This document shows positions 17,309 through 26,646 of a stretch of DNA of 64,000 nt, piece by piece. The stretch is from contig NZ_JAXBME010000005.1 in the NCBI RefSeq assembly GCF_033963835.1, forward strand, positions 124,001-188,000, read 5' to 3'. Within the stretch, counting starts at the first letter, position 1; the number at the start of each line of letters is the position of its first letter. The stretch is from Cytobacillus sp. IB215665 (lineage in GTDB: Bacteria; Bacillota; Bacilli; Bacillales; SM2101). Under the pieces are notes generated by a model that was not told where the DNA came from, ran no database searches, and saw nothing but the letters and a program-made list of their open reading frames with translations. A program made the position numbers and the translations under genes.

Positions 17309-17476
17309 AGTAGTAATATTAAATCTCTTATAGATTATCATGCGGAAATAGGAGCATTTGTAGCCTACCTAATATGCCGCAACAAAGGATTATCACGAAA
17401 AAAAATGATGACTTTAATATTTTTTGGCTTTTAGCTGGGACTTACTCCTGATTTAAGAGAGGAGTCTTTAATGAGA

Positions 17477-18250
17477 TTATCTTCTAAACCCACCCTCTGA
17501 ATGGATGATTTGACCTGTGATCCATGCTGCTTCTTCGCTTACGAGAAATTTTATCGTCTTGGCAACATCAGTAGGTTCACCTATTCTACCGAAAGGAAAT
17601 GATGGTTTTAGGTCATTCCTAATATTTTCTGTCATCCATCCAGTATCCGTAGGGCCTGGATTAACGGCGTTTACTGTTATTCCTAAGGGCGCAAGTTCTG
17701 CTGAGAGAGTAATCGTCAGTGCGTCAACTGCACCTTTCGTCGTTGCATAAGCCAATTCACCAGGCATAGGCCCTTGAAATTGCCCTGAAGTCAAGTTGAC
17801 AATTCTTCCGCCAAATTGTTTTTCAAACTTTTGTGCAAACTGAATACTCAATAAAGTTGTCGCGCGAATATTGACCTTATAATGTTGATCTAGTTCTTTT
17901 GTAGTTAAATTAGCAAACGTGTTATTCGTAGAGTATGTAGCATTATTAATTAAAATATTAGGATACCCAAGTCGTTCAACGACCTGATTTAAGAGTAGCT
18001 CGGGTGCATCAGGATTTGATAGGTCCAACTCCATACAGGACACGTTGATACCTTTTTGTTGTAGCTCTTCTTTTAATTTCAATGGTTCATCTATTTCGAT
18101 GCTCCAAGGCATGCTTTTATCGTAATCTGTCCAATAAGTGAAAAATATATGGCATCCTGTTTTGGCTAATTCTCTACAAATTGCAGCTCCAATTCCTTTA
18201 AGCCTACTTGCTCCAGTTATAATAGCAATCTTGCCCTTTAAGTCATTCAT
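17477..18250 (-). CDS. SDR family NAD(P)-dependent oxidoreductase
   Basis: Encodes 257 residues, the classical short-chain dehydrogenase size. The cofactor motif appears as TGASRLKGIG, then NNAT (NNAG motif), the catalytic Ser in NLTSGQFQG, YATTK (catalytic Tyr and Lys) and VNPGPTDTGWM. The C-terminus EEAAWITGQIIHSEGGFRR is typical of the family. It resembles 3-oxoacyl-ACP reductase-type SDRs, but an extended loop (KSMPWSIEIDEPLKL) suggests a different substrate. ATG 18250 has AAGGAGG upstream. Confidence 0.88.
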   Translation of the reverse strand: MNDLKGKIAIITGASRLKGIGAAICRELAKTGCHIFFTYWTDYDKSMPWSIEIDEPLKLKEELQQKGINVSCMELDLSNPDAPELLLNQVVERLGYPNILINNATYSTNNTFANLTTKELDQHYKVNIRATTLLSIQFAQKFEKQFGGRIVNLTSGQFQGPMPGELAYATTKGAVDALTITLSAELAPLGITVNAVNPGPTDTGWMTENIRNDLKPSFPFGRIGEPTDVAKTIKFLVSEEAAWITGQIIHSEGGFRR

Positions 18251-18512
18251 AGATATGTCCTCCTTACGAAAAATTATGATATTGTTATGCGAGTAGATAG
18301 ATAACTAAACAATGTTTTGCAGACTGCTTAGATAGATAGTCATAAGATTGTTGGTATAATAATAGACAATTATGTTAGTGTCACAATTTTTTAAGGTTGA
18401 ACTGTACACCTACGTTAACTACTGTATAAATTTAGCAAATAAAAAAGAATTTCACAATAACATATAGTTAAACAAGACAGTAAGAACTTTATGTGAAAGG
18501 AATGGAAGCGAT

Positions 18513-18980
18513 ATGAATATTAGACTTGCAGAAACAACAGATGTTGAACAATTAATAAAGATGAGATGGGATTTTACATTAGAAGATGATGTAAGTGGAA
18601 AAATACAAGATAGTGAATATAGTAAGTTTCACACAGAGTGTGAGTCCTTTTTAATAGAGTCATTAGCAAGTGACGAGTGGTTTATTTGGGTTGTAGAAAT
18701 TGAAGGGAAAATCGTTTCACATATATATACAGAACTTGTACAAAAAGTGCCTAGGCCAGGGAGAGTAACTTATCCATTTGTATTTATGACCAATGTATAC
18801 ACTGTTCCAGGCTATAGAGGAACAGGTATAGGAAGTAAACTATTATCAACGATTAATAAGTGGGCAAAAGAACAAAAATATGAGTTTATTATTGTTTGGC
18901 CAAGTGACCAAAGTGTAGATTATTATAGCAGAAATGAATTTGAGCATTGTAAGGGAGCAATGATGAATACGATTAACTAA
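18513..18980 (+). CDS. GNAT family N-acetyltransferase
   Basis: Encodes 155 residues. The acetyl-CoA binding motif is GYRGTGIGSKLLSTIN, preceded by the strand FVFMTNVYTVP, with the usual YYSRNEFEHC toward the C-terminus. Substrate unknown. AAAGGAATGG lies upstream of ATG 18513. Upstream is divergent to the SDR gene; downstream lies a truncated repeat element. Confidence 0.85.
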   Translation: MNIRLAETTDVEQLIKMRWDFTLEDDVSGKIQDSEYSKFHTECESFLIESLASDEWFIWVVEIEGKIVSHIYTELVQKVPRPGRVTYPFVFMTNVYTVPGYRGTGIGSKLLSTINKWAKEQKYEFIIVWPSDQSVDYYSRNEFEHCKGAMMNTIN

Positions 18981-19113
18981 GATATTGTAAATATGGTGCA
19001 AAACCATTTTCTAGACAGATAACTTGGTACTGTTTGATATATATACATATACACCTTATCTTGTTTTAAACGCTGGCTATTCATTTTAGCCTTATATAAC
19101 TTTTCATAAAATT

Positions 19114-19213
19114 AAGCTGTTTTCGCATAGATTGTTATTTTTCGTACTAAAAAAATACAACTAGATTTCGTGGCACCTTTTCTTCTGTAGAACGATGACT
19201 TTTACGTAAAATG
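19114..19213 (-). mobile_element. MITE-like repeat, inverted copy with internal deletion
   Basis: The + strand starts AAGCTGTTTTCGCATAGATTG and carries TTCGTGGCACCTTTTCTTCT, the complement of the family core. It then jumps to a short end-like CTTTTACGTAAAATGAC. About 55 bases between core and end are missing compared with full copies. Confidence 0.65.
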
Positions 19214-19231
19214 ACATTTATATCTTCTAGA

Positions 19232-19260
19232 AAAGAAAGGGTGGAACTATGTGTCCACCC
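19232..19260 (-). terminator. Terminator of the two-component operon
   Basis: Read on the minus strand, GGGTGGA (19260-19254) pairs with TCCACCC (19245-19239) and is followed by TTTCTTTTC. It lies 28 bases past the histidine kinase stop codon. Confidence 0.85.
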
Positions 19261-19287
19261 TACAATGTTCTGTCATCCTTAAAATGG

Positions 19288-20643
19288 TCATTTTTGTGAA
19301 AGATAAAATATTGTACCGTGTTCATCGCTTACTTGTGATACAGAGATTTCCATTTTTTGTAGCATTAAGTGGACGATAGACAGTCCAACTTTTGCACCTT
19401 TATGCTGAGATTCAGCATTCATACCTGGACCCTTGTCTTTAATGATGAGCATGTCTTTTCCTTGTTTATTTATGATGCTAATCCCTACATACTTACCAGC
19501 TTGTGCGTGACGGTATATATTTTGTAGTAAATTATCAAGTATGCGTGTAAACCATTGTTTATCAACAACCCATAGTACTTGCTGCTCACGTAAATTTACT
19601 TCGATTTCAAAACCGTCTTTTTCAAAGATCGGATACCACGAAGCGACGGAGGAACGAATGATACGTAATATATCAATCTCCTCTGGATTGTATGGGTATT
19701 TGTTAGACGAAATGAGAGTGAACGAGAGGAGATTATCAATTAACTGACTAAGGTAATCTATTTTATCATTAATGATCGTAATAGATTGTTCTCCTTCTGT
19801 ACTGAGCTCTTCTTTATTCAATGAATGTGTATGACCTCTAATCGTAGTAAGTGGTGTCCGTAAATCGTGAGATAGGTTTGCAATTAATTGTTTTCGTAAT
19901 TGTTCTTCTTCTATTTCTTTTTCTCGACTTTGTTTCAGTTGGTAAATCATTTGATTGAATGCTTCTTCAAGTTGAGCAATTTCATCCTTTTTTTTAACGA
20001 GTATTGGTTCAGGGATACCATCTGCTGTTTGGTGCGTCATCACTTGTTGTAGTGAGATAAGTCGTTTGCGAATACTTCTGAAAAAAAGCCATGATATAAC
20101 AATAAAACCGATCATTAAAATGATTACTGCAAAATAAATAATATATTCAAGTTTATCTCTGTTCTTTTCCCATTCAGTTAACATGAGGTCTCTTTGAATT
20201 TGAAATACGATAAATCCTTCTGTAGTCGATTCACCGATAAATGCAATGATCGTAAACGGGTCTTTATCATAAGTTTGCTTAATAAATGCTATACTATTTG
20301 AGGCTGACCATTGAGTTTGAATGTCGACATCAACAGGTATTGTTAGCCTGGTTTTTCCTGTTCCATCAACCCAAAACATCGTAGCATCGGGGTATAGTTT
20401 GCTTAACTCGTATAAGCGGGTGTCAATTGTTTGATCGGAGGCACCAGCAAGTTTAGCTGCTTCTTCATACCACATATTTTCAAGATTTATACTGTTTGTA
20501 TAAATGGTCTCATCATTATCAAGTGTATTTGTAAAAGGTAAATTAATGAGAATGATCGTTAAAGGAAAAGCGAAAGGTACGAGCATGATTGCCAAACAAA
20601 TAATAATGATGTATTTAGCTTGAAGTGAATGACGAAATTTCAT
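19288..20643 (-). CDS. Sensor histidine kinase
   Basis: Encodes 451 residues. One helix near residues 12-35, an extracellular sensor region of about 130 residues, a second helix near 168-190, a HAMP linker, then the phosphoacceptor segment NLSHDLRTPLTTIRGH (His near residue 260), the N box LLQNIYRHA and the glycine box KDKGPGMN. The G2 box is short (KGAKVGLSIVHLML). The start codon overlaps the upstream response-regulator gene by four bases, so the pair is translationally coupled. The signal is unknown; no target operon is adjacent. Confidence 0.9.
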   Translation of the reverse strand: MKFRHSLQAKYIIIICLAIMLVPFAFPLTIILINLPFTNTLDNDETIYTNSINLENMWYEEAAKLAGASDQTIDTRLYELSKLYPDATMFWVDGTGKTRLTIPVDVDIQTQWSASNSIAFIKQTYDKDPFTIIAFIGESTTEGFIVFQIQRDLMLTEWEKNRDKLEYIIYFAVIILMIGFIVISWLFFRSIRKRLISLQQVMTHQTADGIPEPILVKKKDEIAQLEEAFNQMIYQLKQSREKEIEEEQLRKQLIANLSHDLRTPLTTIRGHTHSLNKEELSTEGEQSITIINDKIDYLSQLIDNLLSFTLISSNKYPYNPEEIDILRIIRSSVASWYPIFEKDGFEIEVNLREQQVLWVVDKQWFTRILDNLLQNIYRHAQAGKYVGISIINKQGKDMLIIKDKGPGMNAESQHKGAKVGLSIVHLMLQKMEISVSQVSDEHGTIFYLSQK

Positions 20644-21314
20644 TGCTTTATCCTATATCCAATTCCACGGATTGTTTCTATAACCACTGGTTCACTTGGG
20701 TTCTGTTCAATCTTTTCTCGAATATAGCGGATATGTACCATTAATGTCTTATCTCCTTCTATATATTGCTCGCCCCAAACCGCTTCAAAGATTTGTTCCT
20801 TTGTTAAAATTTGATTTAGATTGTCCAATAAATAAAAGAATATTTTATGCTGTTTTCCTGTCAAAATGATTTCCTCATTATTGTAAGTATTGAGAATACG
20901 TGATTCCTTAATAAATACATCTAGGTGATGAAGCTTAATCATTTGCTGTGAAGCTTTTCCAAATCTACGAAGTAATACTTCGACTCTAGCATGCAACTCA
21001 TCAATATGAAAAGGCTTTGTCACATAATCATCTGCAAAAGATAGTCCTTGGAGCTTATCTTCTACAGCAGTTCTTGCTGACAACATCATAACTGGCGTAT
21101 CAGGAAACTTCATTTTTATACGCTGTCCGACAGTAAATCCATCGAGCCCAGGTAGCATAACATCTGAAATAACAAGATCAATTTGTTCTGCGTAATTTAT
21201 TGCCTCATCACCAGATTTCACCCAAGTGATGTCATATCCACACTCTTTCAAGCATGCTGATACCCAAGTACCGATTTCTAAATCATCTTCTATATATAGA
21301 ATTTTTTTAGCCAT
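20640..21314 (-). CDS. OmpR/PhoB family response regulator
   Basis: Encodes 224 residues. The receiver domain has the acidic pair EDD near residue 10, the phosphorylated Asp in LVISDVMLPG near residue 53 and Lys in YVTKPF. The C-terminal winged helix ends with VHIRYIREKIEQ and TIRGIGYRIK, the OmpR DNA-binding signature. It is the cognate regulator of the kinase at 19288-20643. Compared with the family, the residue before the DDYVTKP stretch is unusual (LSFADDYV instead of GADDY). Confidence 0.92.
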   Translation of the reverse strand: MAKKILYIEDDLEIGTWVSACLKECGYDITWVKSGDEAINYAEQIDLVISDVMLPGLDGFTVGQRIKMKFPDTPVMMLSARTAVEDKLQGLSFADDYVTKPFHIDELHARVEVLLRRFGKASQQMIKLHHLDVFIKESRILNTYNNEEIILTGKQHKIFFYLLDNLNQILTKEQIFEAVWGEQYIEGDKTLMVHIRYIREKIEQNPSEPVVIETIRGIGYRIKQ

Positions 21315-21447
21315 ACAAATGCTCTCCTAATTTACCTTAATCTATTTTAGTTTTATACCACTGAGAATCTACGAATCAGATAGAATAGAGTCTCAACCGA
21401 GTTCGCAGGTTTTCAAATTCCATTGAACTATTTCACTCTTATTGATA

Positions 21448-21606
21448 GGCTCTTTTCGTCAATTTTTGTTGTTATTGATAACAATAGTAGTGCAATAAGT
21501 CATCTTATACGGTTGCAATCGTATTACAAAAAAAGATGCCACGAATTCTAGACTTGAACTTTGTTTATTCATAGTATGTAAAACAACGATTGATGCGAAA
21601 CCAGCC
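21448..21606 (+). mobile_element. MITE-like repeat, direct copy
   Basis: The left end GGCTCTTTTCGTCAATTTTTG, a core with AAAAAAGATGCCACGAATTC, and the right end GATTGATGCGAAACCAGCC. It is 159 bp, the same length as the copy at 24785. Flanks TATTGATA and TATTAAAC agree only partly. It separates the divergent response regulator from psuK. Confidence 0.82.
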
Positions 21607-21738
21607 TATTAAACTAATTTTATTTTATCATACATATTCTTACAAGAAGTTAGTGTTTATGAGATTCATTGACAAATAACCAACAAAAGTCTATTGTTAA
21701 GACAAATGTTGTTATTTTGGAATGTGGGGTGTATTTTC

Positions 21739-22833
21739 ATGAACGAAAAAGAAAAATATATTTTACATTTGATAAGTAAAAACCCTTATATCTCGCAAAA
21801 TGAGCTAGCAGAAACGATGAAGTTGTCTAGGTCAGCAATAGCAGGCTATATTTCATCATTGACAAAACAAGGAAAAATTCTTGGAAGAGCATATGTTTTA
21901 CCAGAAGCGGCTCGGATAACATGTATAGGTGGAGCGAATGTAGATCGTAAAGCACAATCACAAGAGAGCATACAGTACGGCTCGTCTAATCCAGTTTCCG
22001 TTACACAATCTAGTGGTGGTGTGGCAAGAAACATTGCAGAAAATATCGGAAGAATTGGCAGTGCTGTCTCACTTGTCTCGGTCGTAGGGGATGATCAGGA
22101 AGGTGAATGGTTGATTGGGTCAACAAACTTATACGTTGATACAAGTCAAGTTATGAAGCTTCCAAAGATGAACACAGGAACATATACAGCTGTATTAGAT
22201 CAAGAAGGTGAGATGGTTATCGCCCTTGCTGACATGGCAATATATGATTCAATAAATGATAGTTTTATTGAAAAACGTTGGAGTCACATCACGTCATCAT
22301 CCATTGTCTTACTAGACACTAATTTACCTAGTTATTTAATACAAAAAATCATTGAACGCTGCCGCCAAGAAAACATTAAACTTTGCGTTGCTCCTGTGTC
22401 AGCTCCAAAGATGAAAAAGCTACCTAAGATTCTTGATGGAGTTACTTGGCTTATCTGTAATCAACAAGAGGCGATGACATTAGTTGGAGAGTGTAGAAAT
22501 GATCATGTTATGTGTGAAAAAATTCAGCAGCTAGGTGTAGAGAATGTCATTATTACACGTGGTGAAAGAGGAATTGTCTACCAAACAAATGATAGCGCTT
22601 ACGGAGAAATTACTGCACCTACTGTAGATGCGATAGATGTTACTGGAGCAGGAGATTCGTTTGTAGCTGGCTTTCTATATGCAATGAATAAAGGAAAAAA
22701 TTTTAGGAAGTCATGTAAATACGGTATGACCTGTTCAATGCTTACTTTGCAAACACAAGAAACGGTTAACAGCGAATTGCATGAGCAGTTATTGGTGAAA
22801 ACATATCAACAATATTTTGAGGAGGATAAGTAA
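21739..22833 (+). CDS. psuK: Pseudouridine kinase with N-terminal winged helix (PsuK)
   Basis: Encodes about 364 residues. The N-terminal 55 residues form a winged helix-turn-helix (YILHLISKNPYISQNELAET). The rest is a PfkB-type sugar kinase with CIGGANVDRK, GGVARNIAENI and the catalytic anion hole VTGAGDSFVAGF. It phosphorylates pseudouridine to pseudouridine 5'-phosphate. The pairing with PsuG, whose gene begins on the base after its stop codon, fixes the assignment. The helix-turn-helix may allow autoregulation. The frame opens at TTG 21694; ATG 21739 gives the family N-terminus. Confidence 0.9.
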   Translation: MNEKEKYILHLISKNPYISQNELAETMKLSRSAIAGYISSLTKQGKILGRAYVLPEAARITCIGGANVDRKAQSQESIQYGSSNPVSVTQSSGGVARNIAENIGRIGSAVSLVSVVGDDQEGEWLIGSTNLYVDTSQVMKLPKMNTGTYTAVLDQEGEMVIALADMAIYDSINDSFIEKRWSHITSSSIVLLDTNLPSYLIQKIIERCRQENIKLCVAPVSAPKMKKLPKILDGVTWLICNQQEAMTLVGECRNDHVMCEKIQQLGVENVIITRGERGIVYQTNDSAYGEITAPTVDAIDVTGAGDSFVAGFLYAMNKGKNFRKSCKYGMTCSMLTLQTQETVNSELHEQLLVKTYQQYFEEDK

Positions 22834-23742
22834 ATGAACTTACAAGACGTGCTAGTGTATTCAGAGGAAGTGACAAAGGCAATAGAAGAAAAAAGGCCGG
22901 TTGTAGCATTAGAATCAACAATCATTTCGCATGGTATGCCTTACCCACAAAATGTAGAAACAGCAAAAGAAGTAGAAGCACTAATTCGTGATAATGGTGC
23001 TGTACCTGCTACTATTGCCATATTAGATGGAAAAATAAAAATTGGATTAAATAATGATGAGCTTGAGCTATTAGCTACTAGTAAAGAAATAGAAAAAGTA
23101 AGTAGAAGAGATTTACCGTATATCGTTGCAATGAAAAAGCACGGCGCAACAACGGTGGCAGCTACTATGATTTGTGCGCATCTAGCAGGCATTAAAGTAT
23201 TTGCCACAGGTGGAATCGGTGGTGTTCACCGTGGAGCAGAGCAGACGATGGATATATCGGCTGACCTTCAAGAACTTGCTCAAACAAATGTAGCAGTCGT
23301 ATGTGCTGGTGCTAAGTCAATATTAGATTTAGGACTAACGTTAGAATATCTAGAAACAAACGGTGTACCCGTTATAGGTCATGGCACAAAAGTATTGCCA
23401 GCATTTTACTCAAGGACGAGCCAATTTGAAGTAGATTATCAAATAGATTCACCGAAGGAAATAGCTAGTTTAATTCAGGCGAAGTGGGAGCTCGGATTAC
23501 AAGGTGGTCTCGTCATTGCTAACCCAATCCCAACTAAGGATGAATTAGATGAAGCGTATATTACATCAATCATTGACAAAGCGCTCGTTGAAGCAGAAGA
23601 GAATGGAATTTCAGGAAAAGATGCAACACCTTTTTTACTAGATAAAGTGAAAGCATTAACAGATGGAAAAAGCTTGATAGCAAACATTGCATTAGTAAAA
23701 AATAATGCGATTGTCGCTGCTAAAATAGCATCAAATCTATAG
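22834..23742 (+). CDS. psuG: Pseudouridine-5'-phosphate glycosidase (PsuG)
   Basis: Encodes 302 residues, the normal family length. The landmarks [18 protein letters not shown] near the N-terminus, the catalytic-lysine region [24 protein letters not shown] and NPIP are all present. It cleaves the C-glycosidic bond of pseudouridine 5'-phosphate to uracil and ribose 5-phosphate in the cytoplasm. It follows psuK without a gap (GAGGAGG before ATG 22834), giving a complete two-step pathway for salvage of pseudouridine from RNA decay. Confidence 0.95.
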   Translation: MNLQDVLVYSEEVTKAIEEKRPVVALESTIISHGMPYPQNVETAKEVEALIRDNGAVPATIAILDGKIKIGLNNDELELLATSKEIEKVSRRDLPYIVAMKKHGATTVAATMICAHLAGIKVFATGGIGGVHRGAEQTMDISADLQELAQTNVAVVCAGAKSILDLGLTLEYLETNGVPVIGHGTKVLPAFYSRTSQFEVDYQIDSPKEIASLIQAKWELGLQGGLVIANPIPTKDELDEAYITSIIDKALVEAEENGISGKDATPFLLDKVKALTDGKSLIANIALVKNNAIVAAKIASNL

Positions 23743-23765
23743 AGAATAGGTACATCTTTAAGTTC

Positions 23766-23800
23766 AAACAGCACCGGAATATGGTGTTGTTTCACTTTAA
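23766..23800 (+). terminator. Terminator of psuK-psuG
   Basis: AAACAGCACC (23766-23775) pairs with GGTGTTGTTT (23783-23792, one G-U pair), followed by CACTTTAATTT. The T-run is weak but the stem is strong. Confidence 0.7.
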
Positions 23801-23882
23801 TTTAGAAGCAACACTTCGTCTCATTTTTGAATACGAAGATTCAGAAGTTGCGTTAGGAAAGGAGTAATCGATAGCACTAATG

Positions 23883-24728
23883 CTAGCTCTTTGTTATTAT
23901 TTCTTTCCAGTAATACCAAGCTTTTTTATATTCTTCGAAATCGTTTGGATGATGTTTGATGCATGCTGCTATCCTGAGGTATAAGACAATAAGTACATCT
24001 TTATATGAAAAGCAATCTCGATCATCAGTTGTTAAATGCAGCATAGCTGAATCTATCGTCTCTGTTGTTAACTCTGTTGGTGAAGAACAAAAAGCATAAA
24101 TCAAATCATAGTAGCTTCTTCCTAAAACCGGGGCTGGATCAATCACTCCCTTTAATTCTGTCAAGTCAAAAATAAAGTTGTGCATACCACAATCACCGTG
24201 AAGTAAGTATGGTTGAGTCGTTGTAGATAATTCAGGGATCAACTTAAGAACAAAATCATACTCAACTCTACCTAAATAAGCAGCGATGTGAGTGTTAGCA
24301 CGAGTAATTTCATTCCTAAGAAAACTTCTCCATGATTTAGATGGGTCATCTGCCCATCCCCAATTTTCCTTTGAGGTGACTGTTTTATAATTATTTATAA
24401 GCTCTAACACAAGTACGATAAGTAAGTCTTTTTTACTCATAGGTGTATAGTCTGTAGTGCCAGGAATAAAAGAATAGACGATGTATTTGTATGATGGCTC
24501 TACAAAAATAAGATTAGGTATTAAATCGATATTCTTATAATAATTAAGATATTCAGCCTCTGACTTCACAATATTTGGCTCATTAATTTTAATAACATAA
24601 TGAGAGTTATCCACATTTTTTAAAAGGTATAGTTCACTAACAGTACCACCAGTTAATGGTTTATATTCTAGTTTTGATGAGATAATATCATTTTCTATTA
24701 ATTGGTTAATTATTTTTGATACATCCAT
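23883..24728 (-). CDS. Aminoglycoside phosphotransferase-like small-molecule kinase
   Basis: Encodes about 281 residues of the APH/choline-kinase fold. An N-terminal lobe has LTGGTVSELYLLK (nucleotide loop) and YVIKIN (Lys). The catalytic loop is LLHGDCGMHNFIF (HGDxxxxN) and the metal-binding Asp is in GVIDPAP. Members phosphorylate diverse metabolites or antibiotics, and nothing here fixes a resistance role. ATG 24728 is preferred over TTG 24737. A repeat element lies just upstream. Confidence 0.82.
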   Translation of the reverse strand: MDVSKIINQLIENDIISSKLEYKPLTGGTVSELYLLKNVDNSHYVIKINEPNIVKSEAEYLNYYKNIDLIPNLIFVEPSYKYIVYSFIPGTTDYTPMSKKDLLIVLVLELINNYKTVTSKENWGWADDPSKSWRSFLRNEITRANTHIAAYLGRVEYDFVLKLIPELSTTTQPYLLHGDCGMHNFIFDLTELKGVIDPAPVLGRSYYDLIYAFCSSPTELTTETIDSAMLHLTTDDRDCFSYKDVLIVLYLRIAACIKHHPNDFEEYKKAWYYWKEIITKS

Positions 24729-24784
24729 ATTTCTCAACCCTTCTAATTCTGGTCCAATTATTATGATCCAATATCTATTTATTT

Positions 24785-24943
24785 GGCTCTTTTCGTAAAC
24801 TTTGTTGCTATTTTATAACAAAGAACAATTTGACGAGTATTTTGATAGCCCAATAATTGTATAAGTAGAAAAGATGCCACGAACGCTAGATGTATACGTG
24901 CTTATATCTTTGAACGAAAAGCAACAATCAATGTGAAACAGCC
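24785..24943 (+). mobile_element. MITE-like repeat, reference copy with 8-bp target duplication
   Basis: The 159-bp element begins GGCTCTTTTCGTAAACTTTG. Its other end, read inward, begins GGCTGTTTCACATTGATTG, giving imperfect terminal inverted repeats of about 25 bp. The core GAAAAGATGCCACGAACGCT is near the middle. ATTTATTT occurs immediately left (24777-24784) and right (24944-24951): a perfect 8-bp duplication. No coding capacity. Confidence 0.9.
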
Positions 24944-24951
24944 ATTTATTT

Positions 24952-25232
24952 AAGTAATTTGTAACGGAAGTGGTGGCATGTAAAAACTAATTTATCTTGT
25001 TTATCTGTAATTGTCAAAGCACACACTGGTCCTTTAGATGCACTTTTAGTTAGTAAGCCTACAAGAGATGGGCGTAAAATTACCGGCTTACAATAAACTT
25101 GAACAGCCTTGCTGAATTTTTTTAAGAGAAAGTCAATTATCTAAATGGGTTTAAGCCTTTGGTAAGCTCTATTAAAAGTTCTTTAATATTTCTATATCAA
25201 TAAATTGAGTTACACAAATGGAAATTTCTCTG
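24952..25232. other. Intergenic stretch with a startless protein-like frame
   Basis: A short frame at about 24982-25095 (segment VIVKAHTGPLDALLVSKPT) lacks a start codon and ribosome binding site and ends in TAA. It may be a scrap of a lost gene. Nothing else was found before the promoter of the S-layer-homology gene. Confidence 0.3.
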
Positions 25233-25261
25233 TTGACATCTAGGATAATATACCTAATAAT
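25233..25261 (+). promoter_or_regulatory. Sigma-A type promoter of the S-layer-homology gene
   Basis: A perfect -35 box TTGACA (25233-25238) is followed, after 17 bases, by AATAAT (25256-25261), one mismatch from TATAAT. It lies 45 bases before the preferred start codon. Confidence 0.7.
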
Positions 25262-25305
25262 GTACAAGTTGGAAAAATTTAATGACAACAAGGGGGAGAC
25301 ATAAT

Positions 25306-26580
25306 TTGAAAAAGCAACACTTATTTTGGAAAACAGTTGTTATTTCTATGCTGGTCAGTTTAGTAGTACTTATTCAGCCTACTATTGGTCATTCAGCAGA
25401 TGATAACTCAAGAGCTTCATTTTCTGATATAACACAAGGTTATTGGGCATCCGAAGAAATTACATTTCTAACTTCAAAAGGTATCATTAAAGGCTACAAT
25501 AATGGGGAATTTGGTCCTAAGGATAATGTTACAAGAGCACAGGCCGCAATAATGGTTGCGCGCGCTTTGGAATTAAATACAGATAATATTACAGACCCAA
25601 AATTATCAGACGTAAACGATGAACATAGCGCTTATAAAGAGATTGCTGCTGTAATTGATCAAGGTATTTTTGATAGGGTAGGCAGCTATTACCCGAACGA
25701 GCCACTTACAAGAGGAGAAATGGCTAAAATTCTTGTTCGAAGTTATGAGTTAAAAGGTAACTATGGAGAATACTTTACAGATGTTTCACTAGAAAATGAA
25801 TATTACCCATACATAAATAAGTTATTTGCTAATGGAGTCACTACCGGTTTTTCAAACAAAACTTTCAAACCGGATCAATCAGTTACAAGAGATCAATTTG
25901 CTGTATTTTTTGCTAGAGTATTAGATAGCAAGTTTAAACCATCTATAATCAATAATAATTCTCTAGAATTAGCGAAGAGTGGTATATTAAATGGATGTAA
26001 GTATTCTTTGAATGATTTTGTAACGGCAAAGGACATTCTTGATGATAATGGTGAACCTCACTGGGAAGGTTATAATGGGGGTGCCAAAGGGAAACTTTTT
26101 GGGAATTGCTTGTACTATACAGGAGATTATGTTGATGATTCAGACAAATTAATCACTGCAATTGATTATTATACGGATGAAAACACTAATATATCGATAC
26201 AAGATATTAAGAAGCTTCTTGGTGAACCTTTAGAAGAAGGTTACGATGAAATGAATGGGTATAGCTACATGACATATAGTGATGATGCATATTTCCTAAA
26301 CTTTATTTTTAGTGATGGAAGTCCAATACTATCGGCTATGGAGTTAAGATATAAAATGTCTGAAGAAAAAGCAAGCTATCATCTTTTGAAAGAGCTAGGG
26401 TTGTTAAATAACCCTAACGCATTTGCAGGGTACGAGGGTACACAAGATGAAACTTCACGTGAATATTATTTTGAAGTCTGTCAAAATGTACAACACTCTG
26501 AAGAAGAGGCACAATGTGTACCATTAGGGTTTTATTATGTAGATAAATTTACTGGAGATATACGGCAAAGTACCTACTAG
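25306..26580 (+). CDS. Secreted S-layer homology (SLH) domain protein
   Basis: Encodes about 424 residues. A signal peptide (basic KKQ, hydrophobic core VVISMLVSLVVLI, cleavage near GHSA) is followed by three SLH repeats over roughly residues 35-215, each with the FSDI/LSDV-x-YWA...A pattern and TRAQA/TRGEMAK/TRDQFA motifs. SLH domains bind pyruvylated secondary cell-wall polymer. The C-terminal 200 residues are acidic, contain two pairs of Cys and match no family known to me. GGGGGAG at 25291-25297 sits correctly for TTG 25306; ATG 25282 lies upstream of that site, so the TTG start is preferred. Confidence 0.83.
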   Translation: MKKQHLFWKTVVISMLVSLVVLIQPTIGHSADDNSRASFSDITQGYWASEEITFLTSKGIIKGYNNGEFGPKDNVTRAQAAIMVARALELNTDNITDPKLSDVNDEHSAYKEIAAVIDQGIFDRVGSYYPNEPLTRGEMAKILVRSYELKGNYGEYFTDVSLENEYYPYINKLFANGVTTGFSNKTFKPDQSVTRDQFAVFFARVLDSKFKPSIINNNSLELAKSGILNGCKYSLNDFVTAKDILDDNGEPHWEGYNGGAKGKLFGNCLYYTGDYVDDSDKLITAIDYYTDENTNISIQDIKKLLGEPLEEGYDEMNGYSYMTYSDDAYFLNFIFSDGSPILSAMELRYKMSEEKASYHLLKELGLLNNPNAFAGYEGTQDETSREYYFEVCQNVQHSEEEAQCVPLGFYYVDKFTGDIRQSTY

Positions 26581-26646
26581 CATTTTGTAATATTAGCTTT
26601 GTTATAAACAAATTATTAATACTTTATTGAGTTGTTTCAAATAAGG

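Noticed and set aside
23800-23870. Short protein-like frame (LEATLRLIFEYEDSEVALGKE) after psuG
   Set aside because: No start codon or ribosome binding site, only about 20 codons, and it overlaps the terminator region; too short to call a gene or a pseudogene.
24982-25095. Startless frame with VIVKAHTGPLDALL between the APH-like and SLH genes
   Set aside because: No start, no ribosome binding site, no recognised family; noted only in the intergenic entry.
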